Below, one piece after another: positions 1 through 7,807 of a stretch of 15,595 nucleotides of DNA (the first letter of the stretch is position 1; each line of letters opens with the position of its first letter). Origin of the DNA: Clostridiaceae bacterium (GTDB taxonomy: Bacteria; Bacillota; Clostridia; Oscillospirales; Acutalibacteraceae); assembly GCA_016295895.1 (NCBI GenBank), contig JAEDKI010000024.1, forward strand, positions 1 through 15,595, in the 5' to 3' direction. The notes below the pieces were generated by a model. That model was not told where the DNA came from. It ran no database searches and saw only the letters and a list, made by a program, of their open reading frames with translations. The position numbers and the translations under genes were made by a program.

Positions 1-514
1 AAACTTCATTTGAAGCGTTATTTATCAATTTAATTTTTATTTCAACATCGCCGCTTTTGCCTGCAAGCTCCTCGGCTGAAATGTTCTTACCGTCAAGGAA
101 ATAATTGATTTCAACCGTAACGGGTGGCTCTTTGTCGGTTGTTCCCTGATAATAAAGATCCGTATCGGGCATATGCCAGCGAAGCTTTTCACCGTCGGTT
201 ACGGGTTGAACCTCACTTTTGACATTTGTTATATTATTAAGGTTACTTATATCGTCAACATATACCTCGCCTTTGTCGGTATGAATCCAATCGCTGACGC
301 TGATATTCTTAACCTTGCCCGATGTGTCAAGATTAACATATACGGTTTCTGTTTTCAAAACACTTGAAGCAGAAGTTTCATAATATTGCTGAACATATTC
401 CTGAGACTGAGTTGTTGTCTGCTTTTCTTCGTTTTCATTCTTATTGCCTGAGCAGGCTGTCAGCATGAGCAATGAAAGAGCAATTACAACTGCCGTTATT
501 CTTTTAATTTTCAT
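1..514 (-). CDS. Secreted lipoprotein, likely accessory to the MMPL exporter (3' end beyond the window)
   Basis: The ATG at 514-512 opens a reading frame that stays open to the left edge, giving 171 visible residues. The N-terminus is a lipoprotein signal peptide: basic KIKR, a hydrophobic stretch, and the lipobox LTAC with Cys21, followed by a polar Gln/Thr/Ser/Glu-rich linker. The rest looks like an extracytoplasmic beta-rich domain, with the stretches ETVYVNLDTSGK, YYQGTTDKEPPV and LDGKNISAEELAGKSG. From memory, proteins with these stretches occur in Clostridia next to MMPL-family exporters and are mostly annotated as hypothetical. The start overlaps the exporter's last 11 nt, and a ribosome binding site (GGGGAAAAGG) lies inside the exporter's last codons, so the two are almost certainly co-transcribed and translationally coupled. 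The function is unknown; an outer-leaflet or extracellular partner of the exporter is the best inference. Confidence 0.8.
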   Translation of the reverse strand, partial: MKIKRITAVVIALSLLMLTACSGNKNENEEKQTTTQSQEYVQQYYETSASSVLKTETVYVNLDTSGKVKNISVSDWIHTDKGEVYVDDISNLNNITNVKSEVQPVTDGEKLRWHMPDTDLYYQGTTDKEPPVTVEINYFLDGKNISAEELAGKSGDVEIKIKLINNASNEV

Positions 515-2597
515 TGACCTTTTCCCCTTTCTTTTTATTAAAACCAATTGTTGTTTTTTCAATCAAACCTTCGCAGATATATAAAATTGCAGGCAGACAA
601 ATCATTATAATCAATGCGCTGATAATTGCGCCTCTTGCAAGCATGGCGCAAATGCTCTTAACAAGCATTACGTTGCAGACAAGATAAACACCGAATGTTG
701 CGCAGAAGAACACAAGAGCACTTTGGAAAATTGAACGGCACGACGCCTGAGCGGCATCAATTATTGCCTGCTTTTTATCTTTGCCGTTTCTGAGCTCCTC
801 ACGGAATCTTGATGTCATCAAAATTGCATAGTCAACCGTTGCGCCGAGCTGAACGCATCCGATAATAGTCGGTGCGATAAAAGGTATCTCGGTTCCCGTA
901 AAGAAAGGAACGGATTCATTTATCATAATTGCAAGCTCAATTGAAGCAACGAGAATAACGGGAATACTGATTGATTTAAAGCATATTGCAATTAAAATGA
1001 AAATTGCGGCTATTGAAATTATGCTTGTAATTTTAAAGTCTCTGTCGGTAACGGTTACAAGATCCTTTGAGAGCGCACCCTCGCCCGTTATGTAGCCGTT
1101 TTCGTCATATTTATGAAGAATATCAAGCAGCTTATCAATCTGAGCGTTTTCTTCATCGGTTGCAGGTCCGTAAACAGAGTTCATCATCATCAGGCGATAA
1201 CCGCCCTTTTGACAGATTTCTTTAACGCTGTCGGGAATCATGCTTTCGGGTATTGCAGAGCCGACAAATGAATTCAGAGACAGTACGCTTGAAATGCCGT
1301 CAACATTCTCAAATTCGTTAACCATTTTGGTCATATCATGCGCCGGAATGGTTTCGTCAACGATAACAAAATGTGTTGTTGCCATGTTAAAATCATTTTT
1401 CAGCTTTGAAAGAGAAGAAACCGAGGTCATCTCCTGAGGCAAAGCCTTTTGAAAATCATAGTACACATCAACCTTATTCTTGAGCATAAATGACGGAATT
1501 ATGAGAATGAGAAAAACAGCGGCAATTGCCTTTCTGTGTTTAACCGTAAACTCTGAAAGACCTTTGAATTTCGGAACAAGAGGCTTGTGATGGAATCTGT
1601 GAATGGGTTTGTCAAACATAAGAAGCATTGCAGGCAGGACAATAGCAACAGAAAGCACGCCGAGAATAACGCCCTTTGTCATTACAATTCCGATATCAAG
1701 CCCGAGAGTGAAGCTCATAAAGCAGAGAGCAAGGAAGCCGAAAACGGTTGTCAGCGAGCTTCCAGCAAGTGATACAAAGGTTTTTGAGATTGCCCGTGAC
1801 ATTGCTTCATTTTTATTGCTGTTTCTGAGCAATTCCTCGTCGTATCTGTCCATAAGGAAAACAGAATAATCCATTGTAACGCCAAGCTGAAGAATTGCGG
1901 CGATGCTCTGAGTTATATATGAAATACTTCCGAAAAAGTTTGTTCCCATATTGTAAATAACGGCATAAGCAAGAGCCATAAGGAGAACGAACGGAAGAAT
2001 CCAGGATTTCATAGTGAATGAAAGCGCAATCAAAGCAAGAACAACGGCAATTGCAATGTAAATCGGAGCTTCTTTATTTACAAGGTCCTCCGTGTCAGCC
2101 ATTATTGCCGACATGCCGCTCAGAAAGCATTGCTTATTCATTAATTTTTTAATATCTTTAATTGCATGTGTTGTTGACTCGTCAGCGCTGCCTCCGTCAA
2201 ACTGAATCATCATTAGAGTTGAATCGCCGTCTGTTGAATAAAAGATATCTTTAACAACATCCGGCAGCATTGATTCAGGCACGGAAATATCAACAAATGA
2301 ATCAATCCAGGTTACGCTTTTAACTCCGTCAATTTGCGAAACCTTTTGCTTGACTTCGGCAACATCTTTTGACGGCATATCCTCAATAACAAGAAAAGCA
2401 TTTGCTGAATTTCCGAAAACCTTGTCGAGTATGACCTCTCCCTGCACGGAATCAAGATCATCGGGAAGATAAGACATGATATCATAGTTGATATCGGTTC
2501 CGATATACCCGAAAATGCACGGAATTAAAAGCAGAGTTGCAACGGTAAGAATTATTTTGGGATGATATGCTATAAAATGTGCAATTTTTTTAATCAT
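504..2597 (-). CDS. RND superfamily (MMPL-type) exporter
   Basis: This 697-aa integral membrane protein is predicted to be a proton-driven exporter of the MMPL/RND type; the substrate is unknown. Two homologous halves are visible. Each has one membrane helix, a large extracytoplasmic loop (about residues 34-175 and 373-518), then a five-helix bundle, for about 12 helices. The halves share matching signatures: QLGVTMDYSVFLMDRYDEE near 237-255 and QLGATVDYAILMTSRFREE near 583-601, whose DY aspartates (about 243 and 590) are the usual proton-relay positions. Both loops also carry a PESM[LI]PD motif (about 107 and 450). The start at 2597 was chosen because AGGGG lies 8 nt upstream; an in-frame ATG at 2651 lacks a binding site. 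It has its own promoter and a hairpin in the leader. The downstream lipoprotein overlaps it by 11 nt. Confidence 0.9.
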   Translation of the reverse strand: MIKKIAHFIAYHPKIILTVATLLLIPCIFGYIGTDINYDIMSYLPDDLDSVQGEVILDKVFGNSANAFLVIEDMPSKDVAEVKQKVSQIDGVKSVTWIDSFVDISVPESMLPDVVKDIFYSTDGDSTLMMIQFDGGSADESTTHAIKDIKKLMNKQCFLSGMSAIMADTEDLVNKEAPIYIAIAVVLALIALSFTMKSWILPFVLLMALAYAVIYNMGTNFFGSISYITQSIAAILQLGVTMDYSVFLMDRYDEELLRNSNKNEAMSRAISKTFVSLAGSSLTTVFGFLALCFMSFTLGLDIGIVMTKGVILGVLSVAIVLPAMLLMFDKPIHRFHHKPLVPKFKGLSEFTVKHRKAIAAVFLILIIPSFMLKNKVDVYYDFQKALPQEMTSVSSLSKLKNDFNMATTHFVIVDETIPAHDMTKMVNEFENVDGISSVLSLNSFVGSAIPESMIPDSVKEICQKGGYRLMMMNSVYGPATDEENAQIDKLLDILHKYDENGYITGEGALSKDLVTVTDRDFKITSIISIAAIFILIAICFKSISIPVILVASIELAIMINESVPFFTGTEIPFIAPTIIGCVQLGATVDYAILMTSRFREELRNGKDKKQAIIDAAQASCRSIFQSALVFFCATFGVYLVCNVMLVKSICAMLARGAIISALIIMICLPAILYICEGLIEKTTIGFNKKKGEKVNEN

Positions 2598-2605
2598 TCC
2601 GCTTT

Positions 2606-2610
2606 CCCCT
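2606..2610 (-). promoter_or_regulatory. Ribosome binding site fixing the exporter start
   Basis: AGGGG on the minus strand sits 8 nt before the ATG at 2597. The upstream in-frame ATGs at 2651 and 2615 have no comparable site, so translation most likely begins at 2597 and 2598-2651 is leader. Confidence 0.7.
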
Positions 2611-2613
2611 TTC

Positions 2614-2648
2614 ATAAAAAAGAATAAACAGCGGATTTTGTTATCCGC
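2614..2648 (-). terminator. Leader hairpin plus T-run (candidate attenuator)
   Basis: On the minus strand, GCGGAT (2648-2643) and ATCCGC (2636-2631) form a perfect 6-bp stem with a 6-nt loop. It is followed by a T-rich run ending in six Ts (2630-2614). It lies between the exporter promoter (2665-2692) and its start codon, so an intrinsic terminator here would act on the exporter's own transcript. The stem is short and the first T-rich bases are interrupted by G and A, so strength is uncertain. It could also stop read-through from the thiamine pyrophosphokinase gene. Confidence 0.45.
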
Positions 2649-2664
2649 CATTTATACTTATCAT

Positions 2665-2692
2665 ATTATATTACGAAAGAAATTGATGTCAA
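2665..2692 (-). promoter_or_regulatory. Sigma-A type promoter for the exporter
   Basis: On the minus strand, a perfect TTGACA (2692-2687) and a perfect TATAAT (2670-2665) are separated by 16 bp. The expected transcription start is near 2658, giving a leader of about 60 nt before the ATG at 2597. Confidence 0.7.
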
Positions 2693-2711
2693 CAAAAATC
2701 AAAAAAAGTTG

Positions 2712-3329
2712 TTAATAATTTAAAGAATAAGTAACAATTGCCGTTCCGTTACCGATAATTATTTCGCTTTTTTCGCCGATGAATTCATTGCTGACTCCCA
2801 AAGGAAAGGTGTTGGTCAATTCAGCATTTTCGAGCATATATTTTAATCCTTTGAGGTAAACACCCGAGCACTTTTCCGAATGAGAAAAAACAGAAATATA
2901 TCCTTTGTTTTCCGTACTGAATTCCAAAGAGTCATTGCATATTGCAGTTATAACCGTGTTGCCGTCATGAATAAAAGCCTTCATTTTATTTTGAGCAAGC
3001 GAAGCTATAAGCTGAATGTTGGCGATGGTGTGATCAATGCGTCCTCCCGTAGCGCCGTAAAGATGAAAGCACGAATAACCTTCTTCAATACCGACATTTA
3101 CCGCCGCATACATATCGGTTATATCTTTAATCGGATTTAATTTGATAACTTTTTCGCATACAGGTGAAAAGTTAAGGGAATCAAAATCTCCGATTGCGAT
3201 ATCAGGCTTTATTCCCGCTTTTTCAAGATAGGCATATCCTCCGTCTGCGGCGATAATAAGGTCTCCGCTTTCTTTCTTGATTATAAGCTCATTGCATTCG
3301 CCTGCGCCGACGATGTGGCAGGATTTCAT
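2712..3329 (-). CDS. thiN: Thiamine pyrophosphokinase
   Basis: This 205-aa cytosolic enzyme transfers pyrophosphate from ATP to thiamine to make thiamine diphosphate, the final step of thiamine salvage. Family signatures are clear: AADGG at 27-31, the acidic GDFDS at 47-51 (nucleotide/metal site), KDITD at 68-72, and GATGGRIDH at 92-100. Length is normal for bacterial ThiN. A GTG nine nt upstream (3338) would extend it by three residues, but GGGAG sits exactly 8 nt before the ATG at 3329 and overlaps that GTG, so the ATG start is preferred. It follows the nitroreductase gene after 14 nt and should share its promoter. In many Bacillota thiN instead follows rsgA and rpe. No TPP riboswitch and no convincing terminator were seen around it. 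Confidence 0.92.
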   Translation of the reverse strand: MKSCHIVGAGECNELIIKKESGDLIIAADGGYAYLEKAGIKPDIAIGDFDSLNFSPVCEKVIKLNPIKDITDMYAAVNVGIEEGYSCFHLYGATGGRIDHTIANIQLIASLAQNKMKAFIHDGNTVITAICNDSLEFSTENKGYISVFSHSEKCSGVYLKGLKYMLENAELTNTFPLGVSNEFIGEKSEIIIGNGTAIVTYSLNY

Positions 3330-3337
3330 TTGTTTCA

Positions 3338-3342
3338 CTCCC
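3338..3342 (-). promoter_or_regulatory. Ribosome binding site fixing the thiN start
   Basis: GGGAG on the minus strand lies 8 nt before the ATG at 3329. It abuts and overlaps the competing GTG at 3338, which therefore cannot use it. Confidence 0.65.
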
Positions 3343-3343
3343 G

Positions 3344-3913
3344 TTATATTATGATATCATCAAGTGCTCTTTTGGGCACATAGTGAGTTCCGCTTTCATC
3401 TCTGTAATATGCCGTGCTTCCGCTTTCGGGCATTTCAACAAGTTTTACGGTTTCTTTGGGCTTTCCGAGCGCAAGAACAAGGTCAATCGAATATTTATTG
3501 AGATCAATGTTAAAATCTTGGGATAGCTGTTCTTTTTTTATGCTTCCGATAATACAGCCGCCGAGACCTTTTTCAACTGCGCCGAGCATAATTGTCTGAG
3601 CCGCAATTCCCTCATCCCAATGCTTATCTTTGCCGAGCGAAAGATCGCATAAAATAATAATATAAGCCGAGGGTTTCTCACCCGGAACAGGCACGCCCTT
3701 TCCTTTCAGCAAGCCTGCCCACGAAAGAGTTGAAAAAACTTTTTCATTCTCCTCGGCAGTGCAAACAAGCTTATATTTTAAAGCCTGCGAGTTAACGGTT
3801 GAGGGCGTGTTACGGGCAAGGTCAACAAGCTCTCTGAGAATATCGATTGAAATCTGCTCATCTTCATAAAATCTTCTGTAAGAACGGTTTTTCAAAACTA
3901 AATCTTTAAGCAT
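3344..3913 (-). CDS. Nitroreductase family protein (FMN-dependent)
   Basis: This 189-aa protein has the nitroreductase fold, which uses FMN and NAD(P)H to reduce nitroaromatics, quinones or similar acceptors; the physiological substrate cannot be read from sequence. Visible signatures are the N-terminal FMN-phosphate motif RSYRRF (10-15), TPSTVNSQALKY (36-47), the GLGGCIIGSI segment (116-125) and LALGKPKE (147-154). The length is that of the compact nitroreductases common in anaerobic Clostridia. There is no ferredoxin domain and no signal peptide, so it is cytosolic. AGGAG stands 7 nt before the ATG at 3913. It is the first gene of a two-gene unit with thiN, with a candidate promoter at 3948-3975. 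Confidence 0.88.
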   Translation of the reverse strand: MLKDLVLKNRSYRRFYEDEQISIDILRELVDLARNTPSTVNSQALKYKLVCTAEENEKVFSTLSWAGLLKGKGVPVPGEKPSAYIIILCDLSLGKDKHWDEGIAAQTIMLGAVEKGLGGCIIGSIKKEQLSQDFNIDLNKYSIDLVLALGKPKETVKLVEMPESGSTAYYRDESGTHYVPKRALDDIII

Positions 3914-3947
3914 TTAAATTCTCCTGTTTCTTTTTTGGTTTCTTTTA

Positions 3948-3975
3948 TTATAACTCCGCAATCATAATTTTGCAA
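3948..3975 (-). promoter_or_regulatory. Candidate promoter for nitroreductase-thiN
   Basis: On the minus strand, TTGCAA (3975-3970) and a perfect TATAAT (3953-3948) are 16 bp apart, about 35 nt before the start codon at 3913. The -35 box has two mismatches to consensus. Confidence 0.5.
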
Positions 3976-4010
3976 TGAAAAAGAAATATTATCCAATTTG
4001 TAATATCGAA

Positions 4011-4027
4011 TTATACACCTTGTATAA
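4011..4027. repeat. Perfect dyad TTATACA-CCT-TGTATAA (operator-like)
   Basis: Two perfectly complementary 7-bp arms flank a 3-bp centre, between divergent genes. It lies upstream of both predicted promoters, about 36 bp from the nitroreductase -35 box and 79 bp from the protease -35 box. It does not resemble a terminator, lacking G+C in the stem and a T-run. A transcription-factor site is possible; chance in A+T-rich DNA is also possible. Confidence 0.4.
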
Positions 4028-4105
4028 AATCGCTTAAAAAATGTCATGTCAATAAAGAAAACAGACAAAATGCACATAATTTTTTAATAAATATTAAAAA
4101 AACAG

Positions 4106-4134
4106 TTGAAATTGTATGTTTTGTAAGTTATAAT
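4106..4134 (+). promoter_or_regulatory. Sigma-A type promoter for the protease
   Basis: TTGAAA (4106-4111) and a perfect TATAAT (4129-4134) are separated by the ideal 17 bp. The expected start is near 4141, leaving a leader of about 59 nt with no obvious structure, ending in GGAGGAG (4191-4197) just before the ATG. The rest of the 3914-4199 gap is A+T-rich with no reading frame. Confidence 0.75.
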
Positions 4135-4199
4135 AATTCTAATATATAACACTGAATAATTTTTTAATATACAAACAGTATTAGAAAGGCGGAGGAGTC

Positions 4200-7100
4200 A
4201 TGAAAAAAATATTTTGTGTTATGTTGACGGCTGTTATGGCTTTTTGCTCTGTTATTTGCGGCGTAAATGCCGTTGCAGAGCAGGAAGGTTCCCGAATAAC
4301 AGCAGAGGAGTTTGCTGCCGAGGTTGCAAGGCTTACGGTTAATGATGAATCTGATAACCCGTTTTCATCAACAAGCAATGCCGAGCCAACCTGCGGTGAG
4401 GAGTTTTCGTGCTCAAGGCTGATTGTTAAGAGCAGAAGAAAAATTGACACCCTTAACGCTTCAACCGTTATCAGCGGCTTTGATGACCTTTGGGTGCTTC
4501 AGTTTTCGTCGCCCGATGATGCGGCGATAGCCTATGAATACTATTCAACCCGTTCGGGAATTGACTTTGTTGAGCCCGACAGAGAGATTAATGCGCTCGG
4601 CATAACCGAAACGGAATATGTATCGTATGTTCAAAGCAAAGAATATCTTTCTTGGGGACCCGAACATATCGGTATGGATATTTTAAATGCCGCAATAATC
4701 GAATCAGAAAAAGAGCTGAGCGACTGCTATGTTGCGGTTATTGATACCGGCGTTGACCCGAATCACCCTTTTTTAAAAGGCAGAGTTATTCCGACAAGAA
4801 TCAATGTCAGCTCCGGCGGCAACAGAAACGATTCAATGGATGATAACGGCCACGGAACACAGGTTGCAGGCGTAATTGCGGATTGCACTCTTGATAATGT
4901 TTATATTAAACCATATAAAGTTCTGAACAGCAAAGGGTTCGGTACCGTTATAACGGTTGCCGCAGGAATCAACTGCGCAATTAATGATAAAGTTGATGTT
5001 ATTAATATAAGCGTCGGGTTTGAAGAAGAATCCGATGTTCTGAAAGCGGCAATAGACAAAGCTGAATTAAACGACATTTTTGTTGTCGGTGCGGCAGGAA
5101 ACACAGGCTCAGATAATCTGCTGTACCCTGCCTCGTATGATTATGTTCTTAAAATTTCCGCATTGAATCAGTCAAACGTTGTCTGCAATTTCAGTACATA
5201 CGGCGATGATATTGATTTTGCGGCGCCCGGTTATGATATATTAACTACCACACTTAATAACGGCTATGTTTCCGTTAACGGAACATCTTTTGCTGCGCCG
5301 TTTGTGTCTGCGGTTGCCGCAACAGTCCGAATGTATTTTCCCGATGCTTCTTCAGAAGATATTTATAATTTCTTATCGGATATAGCAATGGAAATCAATG
5401 AAGCCGATTCATCCGAAAAATGCGGAAACGGACTTATTTATGCCTACGGAACAGAAGCCTACAATTATTTCAAAGCAAAGACTGAAACCCCTGTTTTTTC
5501 GCTTGATTCCAATTTTTATTATTCCGACATTGACTTAACAATTTCCTGCGATACACCGGGTTCAACGATTTATTACACAACGGACAAAAGCGTTCCGTCA
5601 AAAACAAATCCAAATGCAAAAATCTATGACGGAACTCCCATTCATGCATCTCAGACTATAGCTGTTATGGCTGTAGCTTATTGCCCCGGATTATGCCGTT
5701 CTTCGTTTGCTTCATTCGGAGCGATTATTGCTCCCTATGCGGATGAAAATGACCTTGTTGTTGATGAAACGGGTTCAATTCTTTCATACAGCGGAGAATA
5801 CAGAAGTTTGAGTATTCCCGAAACCGTAAAAGGAATAAAAGTAACATCCGTAGGTAACAACGCTTTTAATGGAAAGAATATAACGGAAATTCTTCTGCCG
5901 GAATCCGTGACTATAATCGGAACAAGTGCTTTTGAAGATTGCACGGAGCTGAAAACAATCCGTTCAAAAGGTTTAACCTATATCGGTGACAGAGCTCTTT
6001 ATAACTGCATTTCATTAAAAAATTTATTTATCGATGACCTCCAAAGTATCGGCAAATATTCATTTTATAATGTTTGTACGAAACAGTTTTTGTATTCAGG
6101 CACAACCTTTAATATAGACCTTTCTCACTTAACGGTTATTCCTGAGGGAGCATTTATGAATTCGTCAGCATCGACCGTTTCGCTTGGTTCGGTAACAAGT
6201 ATCGGAAAAAATGCTTTTCTTGAATGTACCGAGCTTGTCAGCTTCTATGCGGATAATATTATGAATATGCCCGACGGAGCTTTTAAAGGCTGTTCATCGC
6301 TCAGTAATGTTGAAATTAAAGGATTAAGCTATGTTCCGAGTGCCGCTTTCAGTTGTTGCGAAAATCTGGTGAGCGTCAGCTTGCCAGACGCAAGATTTGT
6401 TAATTCAAATGCATTTGAAAGTTGTGTTTCGTTGACAAGCGTTAATCTGCCTGAAGCAAAGACTGTTTATTCAAACGCTTTCAGCGGGTGTAAAATGCTT
6501 GATTATCTCAAGCTTCCGTCAATGACGGCATTTGAAGATACTATTTACGGTAACAGCGAGACTAAGCCGTCTCTGCCGCCGAATCTTCAGACATTTATTG
6601 CACCGAATCTCATATCAACCGTTCCCGACATGTTCAACACGGCGCCGAATGTTAAGAATATTTTCCTGAACTCGGCAACGAATATTGCCGAATATACATT
6701 CAGGGGCTGTTATGATATTTATTACATTAATCTTAAAAGCGTCGAAACGCTGAAATCAAAATCATTGACATATTGCAGCGCACAATTTATTGATTTGCGA
6801 AGCCTTGTTTCAACCGATGATTTGCCGGATAACAGCGGCGTTATGCTTTCTAATAACTTTATCGAATCGTCCGATAAAGCAGAAAATCTGACCGTTTACG
6901 GCACTCCGGGGACTTTTGTTGAGCGGTATTCCATATTGAAAGGCTATGATTTTTCTTCAATACCGTATATTGTTAATGAAATTCCGGAGTATATAACCGA
7001 AAACAGTGAAAGCGTTGCTGTTTATGCCGTTGGCTTTGACCTTGAATATCAATGGTATTGGAATACCGAGGCTTCAACGGAAGGCGGAACACCGATCGAA

Positions 7101-7763
7101 GGCGCAACCGCCAATACTTACACCTTCACTCATGAAGACACGGCGCCATACTATTACTGCGTTATAACCCAGAACGACCTCGGTACCGTTGCTCAGATAA
7201 AGACTCCCGTTATTACCAAAGACTTTATCAGAGCCGATTACACGGAATATGACGCCGCTGTTGAGCGGGCAAATTCACTTGACCGCAGAAAATACGCTGA
7301 TTTATCCGAGCTTGACACGGCACTTTCTGTTAATGTAAGAGATTTATATTCCTGCGAACAGTCAATTGTTGACGCACAGACCAAAGCCATCAATGACGCT
7401 ATCGATAATCTGAAACTTAAAATAGGCAAAACCGTTACCCTCTATTCATCTGATTTGGATCTCAGATTGTTTGAATCCGTCAGAATTATTGCCGTTATTG
7501 ATCCCGTTGATGCGCTTTATGAAAAAATTGAATGGACTTCAAGTGATACTGATGTTGTTATCATTTCAAAGAACGGTTATGCAAGATGCGTCGGCAAAGG
7601 AATAGCAGTAATAAAAGCAACGGTTACGAACGCAGACGGAAGCATAATCGAAAACACGATCACCATTGATTGCTCATTAACTTCTTTTGAAGAATTTATT
7701 GCATTTTTTTTCAGACCTATTTTTATTATTGCAGATAAAATCAACCGGATTAAAATGCTCTGA
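4200..7763 (+). CDS. Secreted subtilisin-family (S8) protease fused to BspA-type leucine-rich repeats
   Basis: This 1187-aa multidomain exoprotein has a signal peptide at 1 to about 24-26 and an I9-like propeptide at about 70-130. The S8 peptidase domain (about 150-425) has a complete catalytic set: Asp182 in VIDTG, His218 in GHGT, oxyanion Asn301 in AAGN and Ser363 in GTSFAAP. A chitobiase-C-like module follows (about 430-507, STIYYTTD). Next come about 14 BspA-type LRRs of roughly 22 residues (about 548-870, consensus IgxxAFxxCxxL), closed by the typical cap near 898-921. The C-terminus holds an Ig-like module (about 925-1005), a helical FIVAR-like segment (about 1013-1074), a Big2 domain (about 1075-1157) and a hydrophobic tail. 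There is no LPXTG motif. GGAGGAG sits close to the ATG. It is the only plus-strand gene, monocistronic with its own promoter and terminator. It is probably an adhesive or substrate-bound extracellular protease; target unknown. Confidence 0.93.
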   Translation: MKKIFCVMLTAVMAFCSVICGVNAVAEQEGSRITAEEFAAEVARLTVNDESDNPFSSTSNAEPTCGEEFSCSRLIVKSRRKIDTLNASTVISGFDDLWVLQFSSPDDAAIAYEYYSTRSGIDFVEPDREINALGITETEYVSYVQSKEYLSWGPEHIGMDILNAAIIESEKELSDCYVAVIDTGVDPNHPFLKGRVIPTRINVSSGGNRNDSMDDNGHGTQVAGVIADCTLDNVYIKPYKVLNSKGFGTVITVAAGINCAINDKVDVINISVGFEEESDVLKAAIDKAELNDIFVVGAAGNTGSDNLLYPASYDYVLKISALNQSNVVCNFSTYGDDIDFAAPGYDILTTTLNNGYVSVNGTSFAAPFVSAVAATVRMYFPDASSEDIYNFLSDIAMEINEADSSEKCGNGLIYAYGTEAYNYFKAKTETPVFSLDSNFYYSDIDLTISCDTPGSTIYYTTDKSVPSKTNPNAKIYDGTPIHASQTIAVMAVAYCPGLCRSSFASFGAIIAPYADENDLVVDETGSILSYSGEYRSLSIPETVKGIKVTSVGNNAFNGKNITEILLPESVTIIGTSAFEDCTELKTIRSKGLTYIGDRALYNCISLKNLFIDDLQSIGKYSFYNVCTKQFLYSGTTFNIDLSHLTVIPEGAFMNSSASTVSLGSVTSIGKNAFLECTELVSFYADNIMNMPDGAFKGCSSLSNVEIKGLSYVPSAAFSCCENLVSVSLPDARFVNSNAFESCVSLTSVNLPEAKTVYSNAFSGCKMLDYLKLPSMTAFEDTIYGNSETKPSLPPNLQTFIAPNLISTVPDMFNTAPNVKNIFLNSATNIAEYTFRGCYDIYYINLKSVETLKSKSLTYCSAQFIDLRSLVSTDDLPDNSGVMLSNNFIESSDKAENLTVYGTPGTFVERYSILKGYDFSSIPYIVNEIPEYITENSESVAVYAVGFDLEYQWYWNTEASTEGGTPIEGATANTYTFTHEDTAPYYYCVITQNDLGTVAQIKTPVITKDFIRADYTEYDAAVERANSLDRRKYADLSELDTALSVNVRDLYSCEQSIVDAQTKAINDAIDNLKLKIGKTVTLYSSDLDLRLFESVRIIAVIDPVDALYEKIEWTSSDTDVVIISKNGYARCVGKGIAVIKATVTNADGSIIENTITIDCSLTSFEEFIAFFFRPIFIIADKINRIKML

Positions 7764-7770
7764 ATTAATC

Positions 7771-7807
7771 AAGGCAGCCTGCAAAAAACAGACTGCCTTA
7801 TCTTTTT
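7771..7807 (+). terminator. Rho-independent terminator of the protease gene
   Basis: The arms AAGGCAG (7771-7777) and CTGCCTT (7793-7799) pair perfectly. After one mismatch, an inner CTG/CAG pairs around an A-rich loop. The run TCTTTTT follows (7801-7807). The T-run is on the plus side only, so it should stop the protease transcript but act poorly for the converging minus-strand gene. Confidence 0.8.

Noticed and set aside
173..367. 64-codon plus-strand open frame at the left edge
   Set aside because: It is antisense to the lipoprotein gene, whose signal peptide and domain are convincing in the other strand.
2598..2651. Longer exporter start adding 18 residues
   Set aside because: The ATG at 2651 has no ribosome binding site and the added codons coincide with a hairpin and T-run; AGGGG is well placed only for the ATG at 2597.
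2693..2712. Possible terminator after thiN (CAAC...GTTG with T-runs)
   Set aside because: The stem is only 4 bp and has no G+C-rich core, and it merges with the exporter -35 box; not convincing.
3914..4199. Search for a riboswitch (for example TPP) or small RNA in the divergent gap
   Set aside because: No conserved riboswitch core was seen; the region is A+T-rich with only the promoters and the short dyad.
4181..4450. 89-codon minus-strand open frame opposite the protease start
   Set aside because: It lies antisense to the signal peptide and propeptide coding region, has no ribosome site and no recognisable domain.
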